Source: Desarmillaria ectypa (lineage: Eukaryota; Basidiomycota; Agaricomycetes; Agaricales; Physalacriaceae). From it: a stretch of DNA of 64,000 nt. Location: the NCBI GenBank assembly GCA_030407005.1, contig JAUDYN010000011.1, positions 982,501 through 1,046,500 of the forward strand. Reading direction: 5' to 3'. Position 1 is the first letter of the stretch. Each line of letters starts with the position of its first letter. Made by a program: the position numbers and the translations under genes. Shown here piece after piece: positions 1 to 10,873 of this stretch. The notes beneath the pieces are model-generated. The model saw only the letters and a program-made list of their open reading frames with translations, had not been told where the DNA came from and did no database searches.

Positions 1-1141
1 ATGATCTCAGAAGAGAAAGAAACTGGTAGATCGCAGAAATCGACATACCAGTTGATCCATCTTTTCTTGGTGATATCCTATCGGGGTGGGTAAAAGAGAT
101 AGTTACCGTCGACTACGAACAATTGAACAATTGGGTGTCTATAAGAGTGGGCAATAGACTTACGGCACCTGATAGTTTCAAATACCCTTCAACGCAAAAG
201 GAAATCAAGTGCTTTCCGATGAGCGACATGCTCTCCGTACATGACTGCTTTTATACAAGAAAACACATTGTAGACTGTACAGCAATGATTGCGATGCGAT
301 GCACTGACAGCTGGGTAAATTTGTGCTATCACGGCAGGATGATATCTGGGTGAAATAAGTATGAGCCTGGACCACCGTCGTTCGCGCTGGGCAGTGCTAG
401 TGGCTGTACACCTTTCGGAAAATCAGGTATTCACTGCCACCAGGGAGGAAAGACGTCATACAACCAAGATACATACTAAGATAGATTCCGCTGGCAGTCA
501 CAAGGATTTATTGTCGTAATTGTTACTCGGTACATATAGTGGATCTCGAGTGTGATGAAGGTTGAACTAATAACTATGTAAAACTGAGATTAGGTGCTGT
601 TTGATAAATCCTTTATGGATTGAATTGACGACTTCTTCACTGCTATCTTGACTGGAAGAACTGAGCAGGGATAACAAAGTCAAGCTCTCATGTATGACTC
701 GAAGTCTAGGTACTTCAAAGATACTTACTCAGTAAAATATCTGGCCCATCACTTGGATAATTTGGTCGAGTTTATCAACAAGATGAGAAAGAAGAAAGAA
801 GAGCATCCTTTCATTTTAGTATGCAGCTTTGAAGACCTGCGGCAAAGAAACAAAAGGGGAGGTAATAGTTAATTAAATAAATAATATACTAATTCGTGAC
901 TCGAATCCCAAATATGGCTAATGAGCGTATGTAATTGAGCGGACCCGCCCCTTAACTTGCTACCACCATCTGGGAGCGTGTTTTGTTACCTATCCATCTA
1001 CCTTTGCAGCAAGCTTCAATACGATAATGGACGACGAGATTGAATACATGGGTACCAAGCCTGCTTGTCTGAATCGATTAGCAAGTAATCGCCCCTTTCT
1101 AGGCGCCCTACAGCCAACAGGTAGGGTTCCTTGATCTTTGT
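1..1141. other. No gene recognised
   Basis: I see only short open frames (up to 76 codons) without recognisable motifs or convincing intron joins. A purine-rich stretch near 785-860 and an AT-rich stretch near 870-890 are unremarkable. The right end is presumably the promoter of the FHA gene. Confidence 0.4.
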
Positions 1142-3078
1142 ATGAATGTCTACCTCACTGGGGCTGACGCAGGAATCATCCTTCACATCGAGAATTACGG
1201 TGGCGAGCTTTCAGAGACCATGACTTTCCAGAAGCCGAAAGGCAACACAATAGCTATAGGTAGACGACCGCCCACAGTCGATGCGGACCAATTAAAGCGA
1301 GACCAAGAAGAGGGCAAGGCCATGTTCAGATGCCCTGTCGTTAGCCGAAAGCATGCTCGGATAACGTTCTCTGATGCTGGCAATGTTAGTACAGTTACCC
1401 TCACCCTCACCCTCGTATCTTGATTGTCCTAGGTATTCCTCATTGATTTGGGTTCACACCATGGGACCCATCTGCGAAAGCCAGACCAGCCTGTCTCTAC
1501 CATGCTTCGTTCTGACATGCCCACGGCCCTGGTTACAAATGATATCATCACTTTTGGTAAAACCGTTGGTAGGGGCGGTGATATGGTCCGGCCAGTCGTT
1601 GCCCGAGTTGAATTGCTCTACAATCAGCCTGTCTCAGCATTCAGGCCTCTTATTGTCCCAGATTCGCCAGCAAGTTCGGAGGGGTCCGCAAAATCCAGCG
1701 GCCGATATGGTGTTCACGTATCATCAGAGTCCTCTTCCGGATCTGATCATGACTCGGATATCGAAGAACTGCGTTCGCCACCACCAGTATCGTCCAACCG
1801 CTGTGGTCCTCCGCAACACTTCGATTCTTTATTAGGCCGAGCTTCTGAGGTCTTGAAGAAACTCATTCCTCCTTCTGTTCATTCAGCGCCTTCAAGCCAG
1901 AGCTCCCCGATAATGAATCACATATTCTTCTCTCCTAGCCCTCAGCCACCCTCAGAATTTGTTGGGTCTCCCGGGCTGCGCCCACCGGCGATTAGCCCCT
2001 TTGACCATGATGATGCTATTACATCTCCTCCGGGTTTGGACCTTTCTCATCAAGATCTGTACCAACCTGAAGTCCGTGCCAAATCAGCTACCCCGATGGA
2101 ACTTGGTAGTCCATCGTCTGTGTATGCACCGCTCTTTCCGAGCTCCCTAGAGAAGGTACTCAATGAACCTGTCGTAATCGGAGCATGGCCCTCTGCATCG
2201 AGTCACAGATCCTTATCACCCGAGTCCTCTCAGGATAAGGGTAGCGGGACAGCCGCCTCTGAGGCTCCCGTGGATGCCCTTCGGGCTGAGGATGTCATCC
2301 CTTCCTTTGACATGAAGACCGCCCTGAACGAAGTCAAGGTTGAATTAGCGTTTTCACTGTATTTTTCCAGTCCTACTTACTTCTGCCCTAGGCCGAGGTG
2401 TCGAAGTTGGACGCTCAGCGCCGCAAGTATAAACTCAGATTCAACGCTAATGCCCATACCGTGAAGGACAAGTTAAGTGATCTAGACGAAAGGGTGACTG
2501 ATGTGAACGGGCTATGCACCTCGCTGATTGAGCAAGTTGACAATATGTGCCATATGGATATTCCAGATCTGCAAGCGCAAATTGAAGCTCTGCAGGATCA
2601 GGAACAGGGCCAGGAGGATCTTTTGAGTGAAAAGGAGGACATCCAGGCGAATGTCCAGGCTCTTCGTGAGCTCGTTGCTGGTACGGCTGTCATTATCGTT
2701 GTTGCCTTATGACCTCGACACTCATCTTCCACAGACATGCGAACGCTTCGTGAGACCACCGAACAGCAGATAGCTGCAGAGCTTGAAGCTGTGCGGCGGG
2801 CTCGTGAAGCGGCTATCAATGTGATGTCCGAGGTATGTGTAGATGATCACCCCATTTCTCTGTCTCACACATCGCAGACACCCCCTCCTATGTCTTTGAA
2901 GCGGAAGCGCGACGACGACAGTGAGGTAGAGGATGTGTCAGTTCCTGCGAGTAGTGTCATCGCTACCGTCCCTGTTCATTCCCGCAAACGCGCAAGAGTT
3001 GCGTCCGTCATAGTTCAAACGACGGTGACGGTTGCGCTTGGAGCGTTGGCTGCTTGGAGCGCATTGGCGTTCAGTTGA
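1142..3078 (+). CDS. FHA-domain, coiled-coil, tail-anchored protein
   Basis: Five exons (1142-1384, 1433-2338, 2392-2680, 2735-2832, 2878-3078) give 578 codons in one frame. The N-terminus is a forkhead-associated domain, a phosphothreonine-binding module: the landmarks IAIGRRP, VSRKHARI and GSHHGTHL are all present, the last one joined across intron 1. A Ser/Pro-rich disordered middle follows. Exons 3-4 encode a charged coiled coil (roughly residues 390-510), then a basic stretch (SRKRARV) and one hydrophobic segment at the extreme C-terminus with almost nothing after it, as in tail-anchored membrane proteins. FHA plus coiled coil plus C-terminal anchor is the plan of the Far9/Far10-Vps64/SLMAP subunits of STRIPAK complexes at ER or nuclear envelope membranes. 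That assignment is inference; the domain plan is seen directly. Intron 2 has a weak donor (GTTGAA). Confidence 0.8.
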
Positions 3079-3464
3079 ATGAACATATTCTCGTCGAAAC
3101 CTGGACACCGTCATCATGGTGTTCAGTGACACGGGCGTGTAAGATCATGGTGGAATATGAATATGAATCTGTCATGTGATGTAGGATGACTGTAGGCGTT
3201 ATTTATGCGAAGATGACAATGTTGTAGGCTAAGAGGTATATGCAATTGAAATTTTCTTCTTCCCATACTATTCATCATGGTTAGTGTTCGAAACAGTCTG
3301 TCTCAAATACTGTGTAGGACCAATGGTATCCCTAAGTCCGTGGCACTCGGGGAATACAGGCGGAGGCAATTTAGGGGAAAGACCCTCCAGTTTCGCAGGT
3401 GCTTTGCCTCTAAATACACAATTGTACTCCACATTTAGCTCAAACAGTGGGGACTGAAACTGGG

Positions 3465-3560
3465 GATTGACGAGTGCAAGAGTATCATGCCTAAATTAGC
3501 AATCACCACCCTTTACCGTGTCCGTCCACCAGACAGGCTTTTCCTGTTCCCCATGTCCAA
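3465..3560 (+). repeat. Diverged copy of the UBR7-like gene promoter
   Basis: This stretch matches 4735-4860, the region just upstream of and including the start of the UBR7-like gene. An identical 18-base core (CCTAAATTAGCAATCACC) is followed by a similarly spaced CGTCCAC motif and an ATGTCC. The copy leads into no open frame. The two copies lie about 1.28 kb apart, with a decayed APH-like gene between them. Confidence 0.6.
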
Positions 3561-3584
3561 TTAGTATTGATGTACGGCAATCAC

Positions 3585-4550
3585 TCGCCGCGGACACAGA
3601 TGACATCTGCAAAGTTTGATGGGGCGGTCATACTATTGTTTTCCCCGACAGCACAAAATTGTTCGAGTATTGTACTAAGATCATAAAATATATCAGAACG
3701 TATATCTATGACAATCGATGGCTTCTGCTGCAAATAATGATCACGTTCTAACTGCCTGGACATAATCCGTGCGAACGGCTGACGTAGTCCGTTCGGTAAA
3801 TTCTCTATCCTACAGGGCGCTGAAGGAAATGTGGGAACGAGTTGGCAGATACCGTTGGGTCTGCCGGACGCCGTCCACCGAAAAATCACTTGGAAACTTG
3901 TTTCCATGCTGTGATTCGCTTGACAATGTATGGACCCCAAGACCTCTACACATACTGGCAAACCGGTCACCCGCTTCAATTACAAGCAGTAGTTCTCCCA
4001 TGCCCACCCACCTCCCTCGAAAATGTGGGAACTACGGGTGACCTCTGTACCAGTAGGATCTATGTCAGAGTAAATGGCGCAGTAGAGGTCCCGGTGGGTT
4101 TGAAGCACTTCAGGAAGATCTTCGCAGGAAAAACGGTTCTGCACGGGTTCGTCGTCCGTCGGTATAGGCTTTCGAATCCTCCTCGCGTGTTAATGACTGC
4201 AGAGGCCAATCATACATAATCGGGTCTAGTAACAGCGAAAGTCTGTGGGTCCGCCATTACATTCTGAGGGTCGAAGTTAGCAGGTGATAGGTCCGTCAAA
4301 ATGTTTATTCGGGATAGTAGACCAAGAACGGATAATAGTACGCGTAGTCCGATGGAGATTTACCGTGTTCATCGAGAAGAGAAGAGGCGAGTTCATTGAT
4401 GTAGGAAAGGGCGGGGACCGAGTTCGTGGACAACCTTGCCCTCCTCGATTTTGCGCCAAGGTCCGATCGTATGCGAGAGGTCGGGATATGAACGGAAGGG
4501 GACTGTGCGAGCTTGCAGGAGCACTGACTCCCCAGGCGCGGCCCGATCAT
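3585..4550 (-). pseudogene. Decayed APH-like phosphotransferase gene, copy A
   Basis: On the minus strand, broken frames match the other two copies in this window. A block near 4445-4550 resembles the segment that contains YTIGPL and YI(D/N)ELASSL in those copies. A block near 4225-4275 encodes QNVMADPQTFAVT, and its DNA is almost identical to 33435-33490. Further blocks encode DPIMYDW (near 4200) and HRDLY..SHIFEG (near 4000-4100). The family is the fungal APH/choline-kinase-like phosphotransferases, in which the D-x-x-x-x-N-x-x-V-D..G-x-x-D-W region binds ATP and metal. Here the sequence between FAVT and DPIMYDW, which should hold the DWD metal-binding segment, is deleted, and stops and frame changes are frequent. 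It cannot make an active enzyme. The lower boundary is approximate. Confidence 0.65.
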
Positions 4551-4734
4551 TGAGTATGAAGATGCTTGAATTTGAGAACGCTTTTCTGGAACGAGACAGA
4601 CTATTTTGGAAGATCTGAATCGCCTACCAGAGATGAAATTTTATGTAAAATCCGTACTAAAAGTGACCACCGCGTTAAAGATCTCTTGCTTTCATGTGGA
4701 GTGTGACTGAGCCAGGGCGGTGATGATTCATCAT

Positions 4735-4853
4735 TTGACAAGTGTGAGAATATCACGTATACATGCGCGCCTAAATTAGCAATCACCGCCTTCACCACAA
4801 ACGTCCACGAGGACCGAACTTTCTCTCGTTCGGCCATTATTTTCCGGAGAACA
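4735..4853 (+). promoter_or_regulatory. Promoter of UBR7-like gene; partner of upstream repeat
   Basis: This stretch directly precedes the UBR7-like start codon and matches 3465-3560 (see that entry). It is probably the functional copy because it leads straight into the intact gene. Confidence 0.5.
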
Positions 4854-6394
4854 ATGTCCTCGACGCTGACGGACTACATTGAAACGCAAGACAGTCTTCT
4901 CAGAGAGGCTGCTGAGGCGCTGCCCCACCAGTTCAACCGTTGCACGTATCCGCTTGGCTCCATCAGGTGCGAATTCGTCGCGTCCGTTGCATCTTCCCTG
5001 TCATTGAGATATTTAAAGGCAGCCTGTGTACCTCTGCCTTACGTGTGCTTTGCCCCGTGGTATTTGTGCAGCTTGCTCCATCGCCTGCCATACCGACCAC
5101 GAGCAAGTAGAATTGTAAGTCGCTTTACTTTGACTAGGGACGCATCCAATGTCCTTTGCAGATTTCCGAAGCGCGACTTTTGCTGTGACTGTCCTACCTC
5201 GGCCCTGCAGCATCCGTGTACGCTCCATACTGCCCCAGAAGAAGAAAACAAGACCAACTATTACGGCCAGAATTTCAATGGAGTATTTTGTCGCTGTAGC
5301 AGGCCGTATGACCCCAATACTGAGAGGGAGACGATGATCCAATGCTTGGCATGCGAGGTACGTGCCAAAAGCTGAACCATGCTTCAAAACTGGCTAAGCT
5401 CCTGACAGGATTGGTTTCACGAGTCGTGCTGTAATCTACGAGAACGGCCTGACGCAGAACTCCCACTATCAACAAATCATACACAAGATTCACTGCCACA
5501 AAATGACGATATCGACGACGGCGCATCTGACGCGTCGTTCTCTGATCTACCACCGCCCCTCATACGCGCCTCCGACTACGACAGCTTCGTTTGTGCGTCT
5601 TGTGTTAGGAAAATTCCTACCCTCGTTCGGTACGCTGGAACCAATGGCTGTCTTGTTGTCATCAGAGATGATGTCTCTGCACCGTGGAGAGTTATTAAAT
5701 CAACTGAAGACGAGACCGCTGATGTTGATGTTTCCATCGGGTCGAAGCGCGCGCTTCCCCCTTCTGCTGAAGGGCCTGAAGCCAAGCGTACTCGCACCGA
5801 GGCGTCAAACTCCAAGTCACCGTGTTTGGCGCCTCCTATCAACTCGATGGTGCAACGCATAGTTACTGCATCAGATCCTGCCCTTGGAACAGGCGACGTG
5901 TTTCTCACCGAGGACTTCAGAGACCGGTGGTGTCGTTGTACATCGGTATCTATTCGTCAGCAGCATCAGCAGCATCGCGGCTGACTCTAATTCTAGTGCC
6001 TTCCTTCCCTCGAAGCCAACAAGTTCCTTCTCCAAGAGGAGGAGACATATGAGCCGCCTGATGATCCTGATTCAGGTAGTATATACCTCAAGCTGTTTGT
6101 TGATGGTGCTCTGATGTAAAAATCTGTCTCAGGTCTCTCCCTTGAAGAACTGGGTATCAGAGCCCTTTCACGCCTCCCCCGGGACAGAGCTATTGATGGT
6201 ATACATGCTTTTAACGCCATGCGGTTGGTATCTTTTTTCATCTTTGATACACTGTCTGAAATGTTGATAGTGACGATCTGTTGAAATACCTCCGTCCCTT
6301 TGCCCAAGAAGGAAAGGTCGTTGGTGAGGTAGATGTTAGGGCCTTTTTTAACAGGCTGCAGGAAGAGAAAGCGCTCGGTATGGCGCGATCATAA
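4854..6394 (+). CDS. ubr7: UBR7-type E3 ubiquitin ligase (UBR box + PHD finger)
   Basis: Seven exons (4854-4966, 5019-5114, 5162-5357, 5409-5945, 5997-6075, 6133-6223, 6271-6394) join in frame to 411 residues; human UBR7 has about 425. The UBR zinc-binding box spans roughly residues 30-105 (CTYPLG, YLCLTC, GICAACSIACHTDHE, CCDCPT). An atypical PHD finger follows (GVFCRCSRPYD, MIQCLACEDWFHESC, FVCASC). The C-terminus has the family's conserved tail with RWCRC, EEETYEPPDDPDS and a GIHAFNAMRDDLLKYLRP-like block. UBR7 proteins bind or ubiquitylate histones in animals and plants; the fungal substrate is unknown. The start at 4854 begins a conserved-looking TLTDYIETQ segment. The upstream region is partly duplicated 1.28 kb away. 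Confidence 0.93.
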
Positions 6395-6989
6395 TGGATC
6401 TGTTCTCGTTTTGTTCTAAGGTCATCCTGGGCCCGTCTGATGCATCAAGGAGAACGCATGAGCGCTCTGAGCTCAGATGTGGTTCACGCGTTCTATTCCG
6501 GTTTCGCGGCCGGGATTGTATGCTCTGCATTCTAAAGTACATAAAGAATCATCTGCCCATGCTGTGGGAATTGTTACTATAGTTTCCCTGTGTCCACGGC
6601 GCCTAGGACTAAGCAATATTTACTCACAATCACACCCGGCGTCCGATAAAAGGCTGGAACAAAGCAACATTCATGTAGAGCTGTTGACAAACGTTGGTCT
6701 AAAAACGATCATGTATCAAGATTGAATGAACCTTCTCCTGGACCACTTTGCTATCCCATAAATGGCAACTCGTTTATTGTCCGGCCATCATGCATCAAAC
6801 TTTTTTTTTCGATCTGTAGAGTTCAACACCATGTGCTGGTTCGTATTCAGGAGACATGGATAATAGCAATAGATACATACATTAACTGGATACAAAATGC
6901 AAGACGAAAGCGAAGGTATTAGGTATAATGGAAGCAGACAGTCTTAATTTTGTAACCCTATAATGTTAAAAACTCTTCAATGCATCTCC
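6395..6989. other. Intergenic, convergent 3' ends
   Basis: This region lies between the 3' ends of the UBR7-like gene (+) and the CFEM gene (-). I recognised no gene in it. Two ORFs of 62-82 codons overlap near 6394-6725 but show no motif. Confidence 0.4.
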
Positions 6990-7633
6990 TTAAAGGAGAA
7001 GGGCCAAAACACCAGCGCCGGCGATACCGACAAGTGCGTAGGTGCTCTGTAGGCCCAGTGCACCGCCTGTCTGGCTGCTCGTGGCTGAAGTAGATGAAAC
7101 CCTGGCGCTACTATTCGAGTATTCAGTTAACCTCTAGGAAACTTGAGTAATTGTGCACACACCTCGAAGCAGTGGTCGAAGCCGCCACAGAACGACTTGA
7201 GCCAGAGCTAGTAGCAGATCCGGTAGGAAGACTCGTCGAACTGAAGGTCACTCCCTAGCGAAGCAGAAGAGTGAGCGAAACGTAAACAAAAACGCAGGAA
7301 ACACGACGTACAACTTGAGCACAGAGGGCTTGGGCGGTCGAGATAGCAGTAGTAAGGTCGCTGCCACTACAACTGCTCTCGATACACGTCGTAGTAGTAT
7401 TAACGTACGTCGCGCTCTTGCACAGACATGCATTGTCGGACGGGGAGCAGTTGCCGTAGTCGACGTTTGTGATACAAGGAAGAGCACAAGCTATTGGTTC
7501 ATCGGTTAGACACAACGTTGGAAGGAACGATGAGGAAAGTATACTTGCCAGGCAAAGAGGTTTGACGACCCAAGAGCATAGAACCCCATGCCGTGACGAA
7601 CAAAGCAGGAAGGACAGTAAGGGAGAAACGCAT
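6990..7633 (-). CDS. CFEM-domain GPI-anchored cell surface protein
   Basis: Four exons on the minus strand (7549-7633, 7312-7490, 7163-7254, 6990-7110) give 158 residues. A signal peptide (MRFSLTVLPALFVTAWG) is followed by an eight-cysteine CFEM domain: ACALPC, GNC, NACLC, TTC, ESSC and ALC. A Ser/Thr-rich linker and a hydrophobic C-terminal tail (LVGIAGAGVLALLL) follow, as expected for GPI-anchor attachment. CFEM proteins are fungal surface proteins involved in haem/iron capture, adhesion or host interaction; the role here is unknown. The first intron (7491-7548) must start with GC (G|GCAAGT) for the frame to stay open and the first two CFEM cysteines to be included. The total is divisible by three only with this splice. 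Confidence 0.9.
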
Positions 7634-8582
7634 AGCGAACGGTACTGATAGAAACTAGTCGGGGAAGAACTAGTGAGGATCCTGCAAGTTGGACTATTTA
7701 TGTGTCCCCGTTTGGGACTTTGGACCAAAAGTGCATATCACGACCCAGGGTGGTGGTTCCTGGTGTGATGATACACACACGGTTCAAATATCGAATTCAA
7801 ATCGTAATTTCAGGAAAGTAGGACATGACCTCATAAACATCTACCCATAAGGCGAACAAAGCATAGAAACTTTGGCATCAAGGTTGAGAAGAGCCTGAAA
7901 AGATCGATGCGAGTTTGATAAGAGTACAGCTGGTTCATTAGGATCTTTCCCAACGTAACAACAACACCCAGAGAAGCTCGGATTAATGTAATCCTTTCAG
8001 GACGGTCGTTGCCTGCTACTGCGTGGTAAGTTTTTATTGTACCTGCTACTTGAGAAATATTTAAAACCCAGCTTGCTTGTGTGCATGCCATCCATTATAT
8101 ATCAGTCAGCTTCCACCGACAGTCACGTTTACGACCACAGATTGCTGTCAACTTTTCAGTTCCTTTTCCTCTTTATCTTGCTATTCATGCAGCATGCGCG
8201 CGTGTCGGAGAAGGACAAGGAACTCACCACAGTTCTTGCATGGGTTGGGGGATCTGCCTCACTTTTAGAACGGCTGTTAGCTTCTGTTCGATCCTTCATG
8301 CCTGCCAGCCGTGCGTAAAATGTAATATTAGGTTGTGTTTGTTGTCGAGTACATGTAATTTTGTTCGAAGCAGGCTATTGGCTGTTTGACGATTCTGCAC
8401 TTGGTTCTGGTTTTGAGTGGCTGAACCGAGTGCTCGAAGAAGGCTAATTTGCGCGAAAATGCCGAAATCGGCAAGTTCCGGCCGATAGCAAGCCACCGAA
8501 CTTTATTTTATTTACACAACAGACCAAACAACGTCTAATACATTTCTCTTCATCGACCTCCCCGACCTCAAGATTACAAAAA
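7634..8582. other. Divergent promoters of CFEM and RPL31 genes
   Basis: No coding region is supported here. A TATA-like element (ATAAATAG, minus strand, near 7690-7700) sits about 60 bp upstream of the CFEM start. Several overlapping ORFs at 8037-8496 share no family motif. Confidence 0.4.
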
Positions 8583-9156
8583 ATGGTGCGTTGTGATGCT
8601 GTTCTTCTGTTGCCGCTCGGGGTTCACTGTATCCTTAGGTTAACGCCAAAAAGGTCTACTATTTCGCAACCTCGTATCGATTTCAGTATTGACATACACT
8701 CTAGACTGGCAAGCGCTCGGCCCTCGAGGATGTCGTGACTCGGGAATACACCATTCACCTCCACAAGCGGGTCCACGGTCGCTCATTCAAGAAACGCGCC
8801 CCTTGGGCAGTCAAGTCCGTGGTCGCTTTCGCGCAAAAAGCTATGGGAACAAACGACGTGCGGATTGACCCCAAACTTAACCAGGCTCTGTGGGCGCAGG
8901 GCATAAAGACGGTCCCCCACCGGCTGAGGGTGAAGCTGGAGAGTGAGTCCTGGCCTTTGGTTCTGTGTTCCGGTGTACTTATGGAGGAATAGGGAAGCGA
9001 AATGACGACGAGGGTGCCAAGGAGAAGCTTTTCACCTACGCTTCGCATATCGCCGTCACGTCGTTCAAGGTCAGTTTATGCCTTGTATTTTGTTCATGCG
9101 TATCTCATGCTAGTCAATGTCAGGGCCTTGAAACCGTCGTCGTCGATGCTGAGTAA
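8583..9156 (+). CDS. rpl31: 60S ribosomal protein L31 (eL31)
   Basis: Five exons (8583-8585, 8639-8653, 8705-8942, 8993-9069, 9124-9156) encode 121 residues, the normal length for eL31. Recognisable blocks are [47 protein letters not shown] and the C-terminal LETVVVDAE. eL31 sits near the polypeptide exit tunnel of the large ribosomal subunit. The first exon contains only the ATG and the second only five codons, a pattern common in fungal ribosomal protein genes, where introns cluster at the 5' end. A pyrimidine-rich tract precedes the start. Confidence 0.96.
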
Positions 9157-9479
9157 ACGCTGTACTCCACTCTTCATGTTCACTCGTTATACAATATGCT
9201 TCGCTATGAACATGTTTTTTTCTCGCGATCCTCGTGCATCGTGCATCTCGCCTCAGATGCCAACTGAATAATTGCGTCTATTGTAGTTCAACGGCTCATC
9301 GAGATATATATGAGGAAGGATAAAAGTCCGAAGAGCGACCGTGGTCCACCCTTGTCCTTGTTTTGTGAGTATGAAGTACTGGCAGTGCTAAGGAAGCGGT
9401 AAGTACATACAAATCCAAAAAACCAATCCAAATGAACCAAGGTTTGTGCCAAATCACTACCATATTCGGGCATACCAGC

Positions 9480-9938
9480 AGGAAGCGTTATAGTACTTAT
9501 TGTCATCAACCCAATCGTTCTCGCTGTAATCCTCCTCCCAGGTCAATATATCAATTGTCTCCCCGAAGAATGCGCATATAAACTACTCGGCAGTCTCTTC
9601 GAAGATGTAGACTTATCGCTTATCAGAAAGAGCCGAATGAAACTCGACCAGACACGTACCTTAGCAGGAGTGACAGTCATTATGGGCTGAGCAGGAGCGA
9701 AAATACAATTAGTGCCAACGACTACTGATCACGTCGAGATGCTTTCCGGATTTCCATCCCTTCGAGGAGTCCGTGTAATCGAAAACGGTATCCCAGGGCT
9801 CGGGTCAGTAGTGGGGGCATTCGAAACGAGTATACTGTCAGAAAACACCGGTACATGAAGAAGAACGACCAAATATACGTTGAGGGCTGGTATAACGGCA
9901 ACAGCCAAGGGAAGAGAAATAGCGAGTGAGAAACGCAT
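9480..9938 (-). CDS. Possible small secreted protein gene (structure unresolved)
   Basis: On the minus strand a clear signal-peptide-like start (MRFSLAISLPLAVAVIPALN) at 9938 is followed by short protein-like blocks in other frames: a block with WDTVFDYTDSSKGW, a segment IMTVTPAK and an acidic block EEDYSENDWVDDN. Plausible introns lie between them, for example a GTATAT..CAG pair after the signal peptide. I could not join them into one frame without an in-frame stop, so this may be a decayed gene. No family is recognised. The start resembles that of the CFEM gene only in the signal peptide. Confidence 0.27.
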
Positions 9939-10873
9939 GCTGCTCGATGAGTCGATTTAATCAATAGGGATTCTCTCTAGCGAAGGGATGATACCCTCTT
10001 ATACCATTTACTGTCGCTACGGCAAGGTCCTCAGCACACTGGCGGTAGGAAGAGTACCGAATGCCAATTCATATACACAGCAGCACCCAGAAAGATATGG
10101 ATGAAGTTCGTGGTCCTAGAAGTCCGCAGAATGGCATCGATTTCAAGATGTCAAGATATGAACAAGGTCCTTTGAGCAAGTCGCGCACGAACCGTGTCGG
10201 TTTTGGACAGAGGTTGCCGTTTAGAGACATGTAATTTACTGCCATCATGATGATTCGACGACCGTCATGAAAATTGAAGTTTGCGAGCATGTGCCGATCA
10301 AACGTCGATCTTGCTGAGACAATGTGCTTGGGCTGCAGTGGAAGACTGACCTTGTCCGTATGGGCACGCGCAATACAATAACTTGAAACGAAGCAAGGGG
10401 AACTTGATCCGGGAACGTTTTACGAATGCAGAATGGCCATTCGACAAAGATGAAGGCAAACCTTCAAACGAGTGCCGCAAATACGCAAACTGCTTCGGAA
10501 TTGCAACTACAGTATGTTTTTGAACATTTTTACATCTAAGTATTCGTTGTGGTTACAGGCGATGTAAATTTGAAGAAAAGGAGAATGTTTTAACACAGCA
10601 ATGCGTATCAAGACATGATCATGGCAAGTCGTAAGGATACAGTATAACAAATGAAAGCAACGGATGGTTCAGATCTCAGTAGCGCCCAGAGACAACGAAT
10701 ATAGTATCGGTAGGCGTAGCAGCCTGAAATGAAGCAAAGAAAAAAAGTCCAATATTTTCGGTCAGAAAAAGGACAGCTGTTCGGGGAGAAAGAGTGAAAT
10801 CGAACTCGTCCAATGATTCATGGTGATTTGCGTGCTGTGCGAGTGCCTTACGCACATCGAATGAATAGTGTCG
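9939..10873. other. No gene recognised
   Basis: Short ORFs of up to 73 codons occur on the minus strand (10069-10480), without motifs. The right part is the 3' flank of the serine-rich membrane protein gene. Confidence 0.35.

Noticed and set aside
5013..5387. 124-codon minus-strand ORF
   Set aside because: Antisense to the UBR box exons of the UBR7-like gene.
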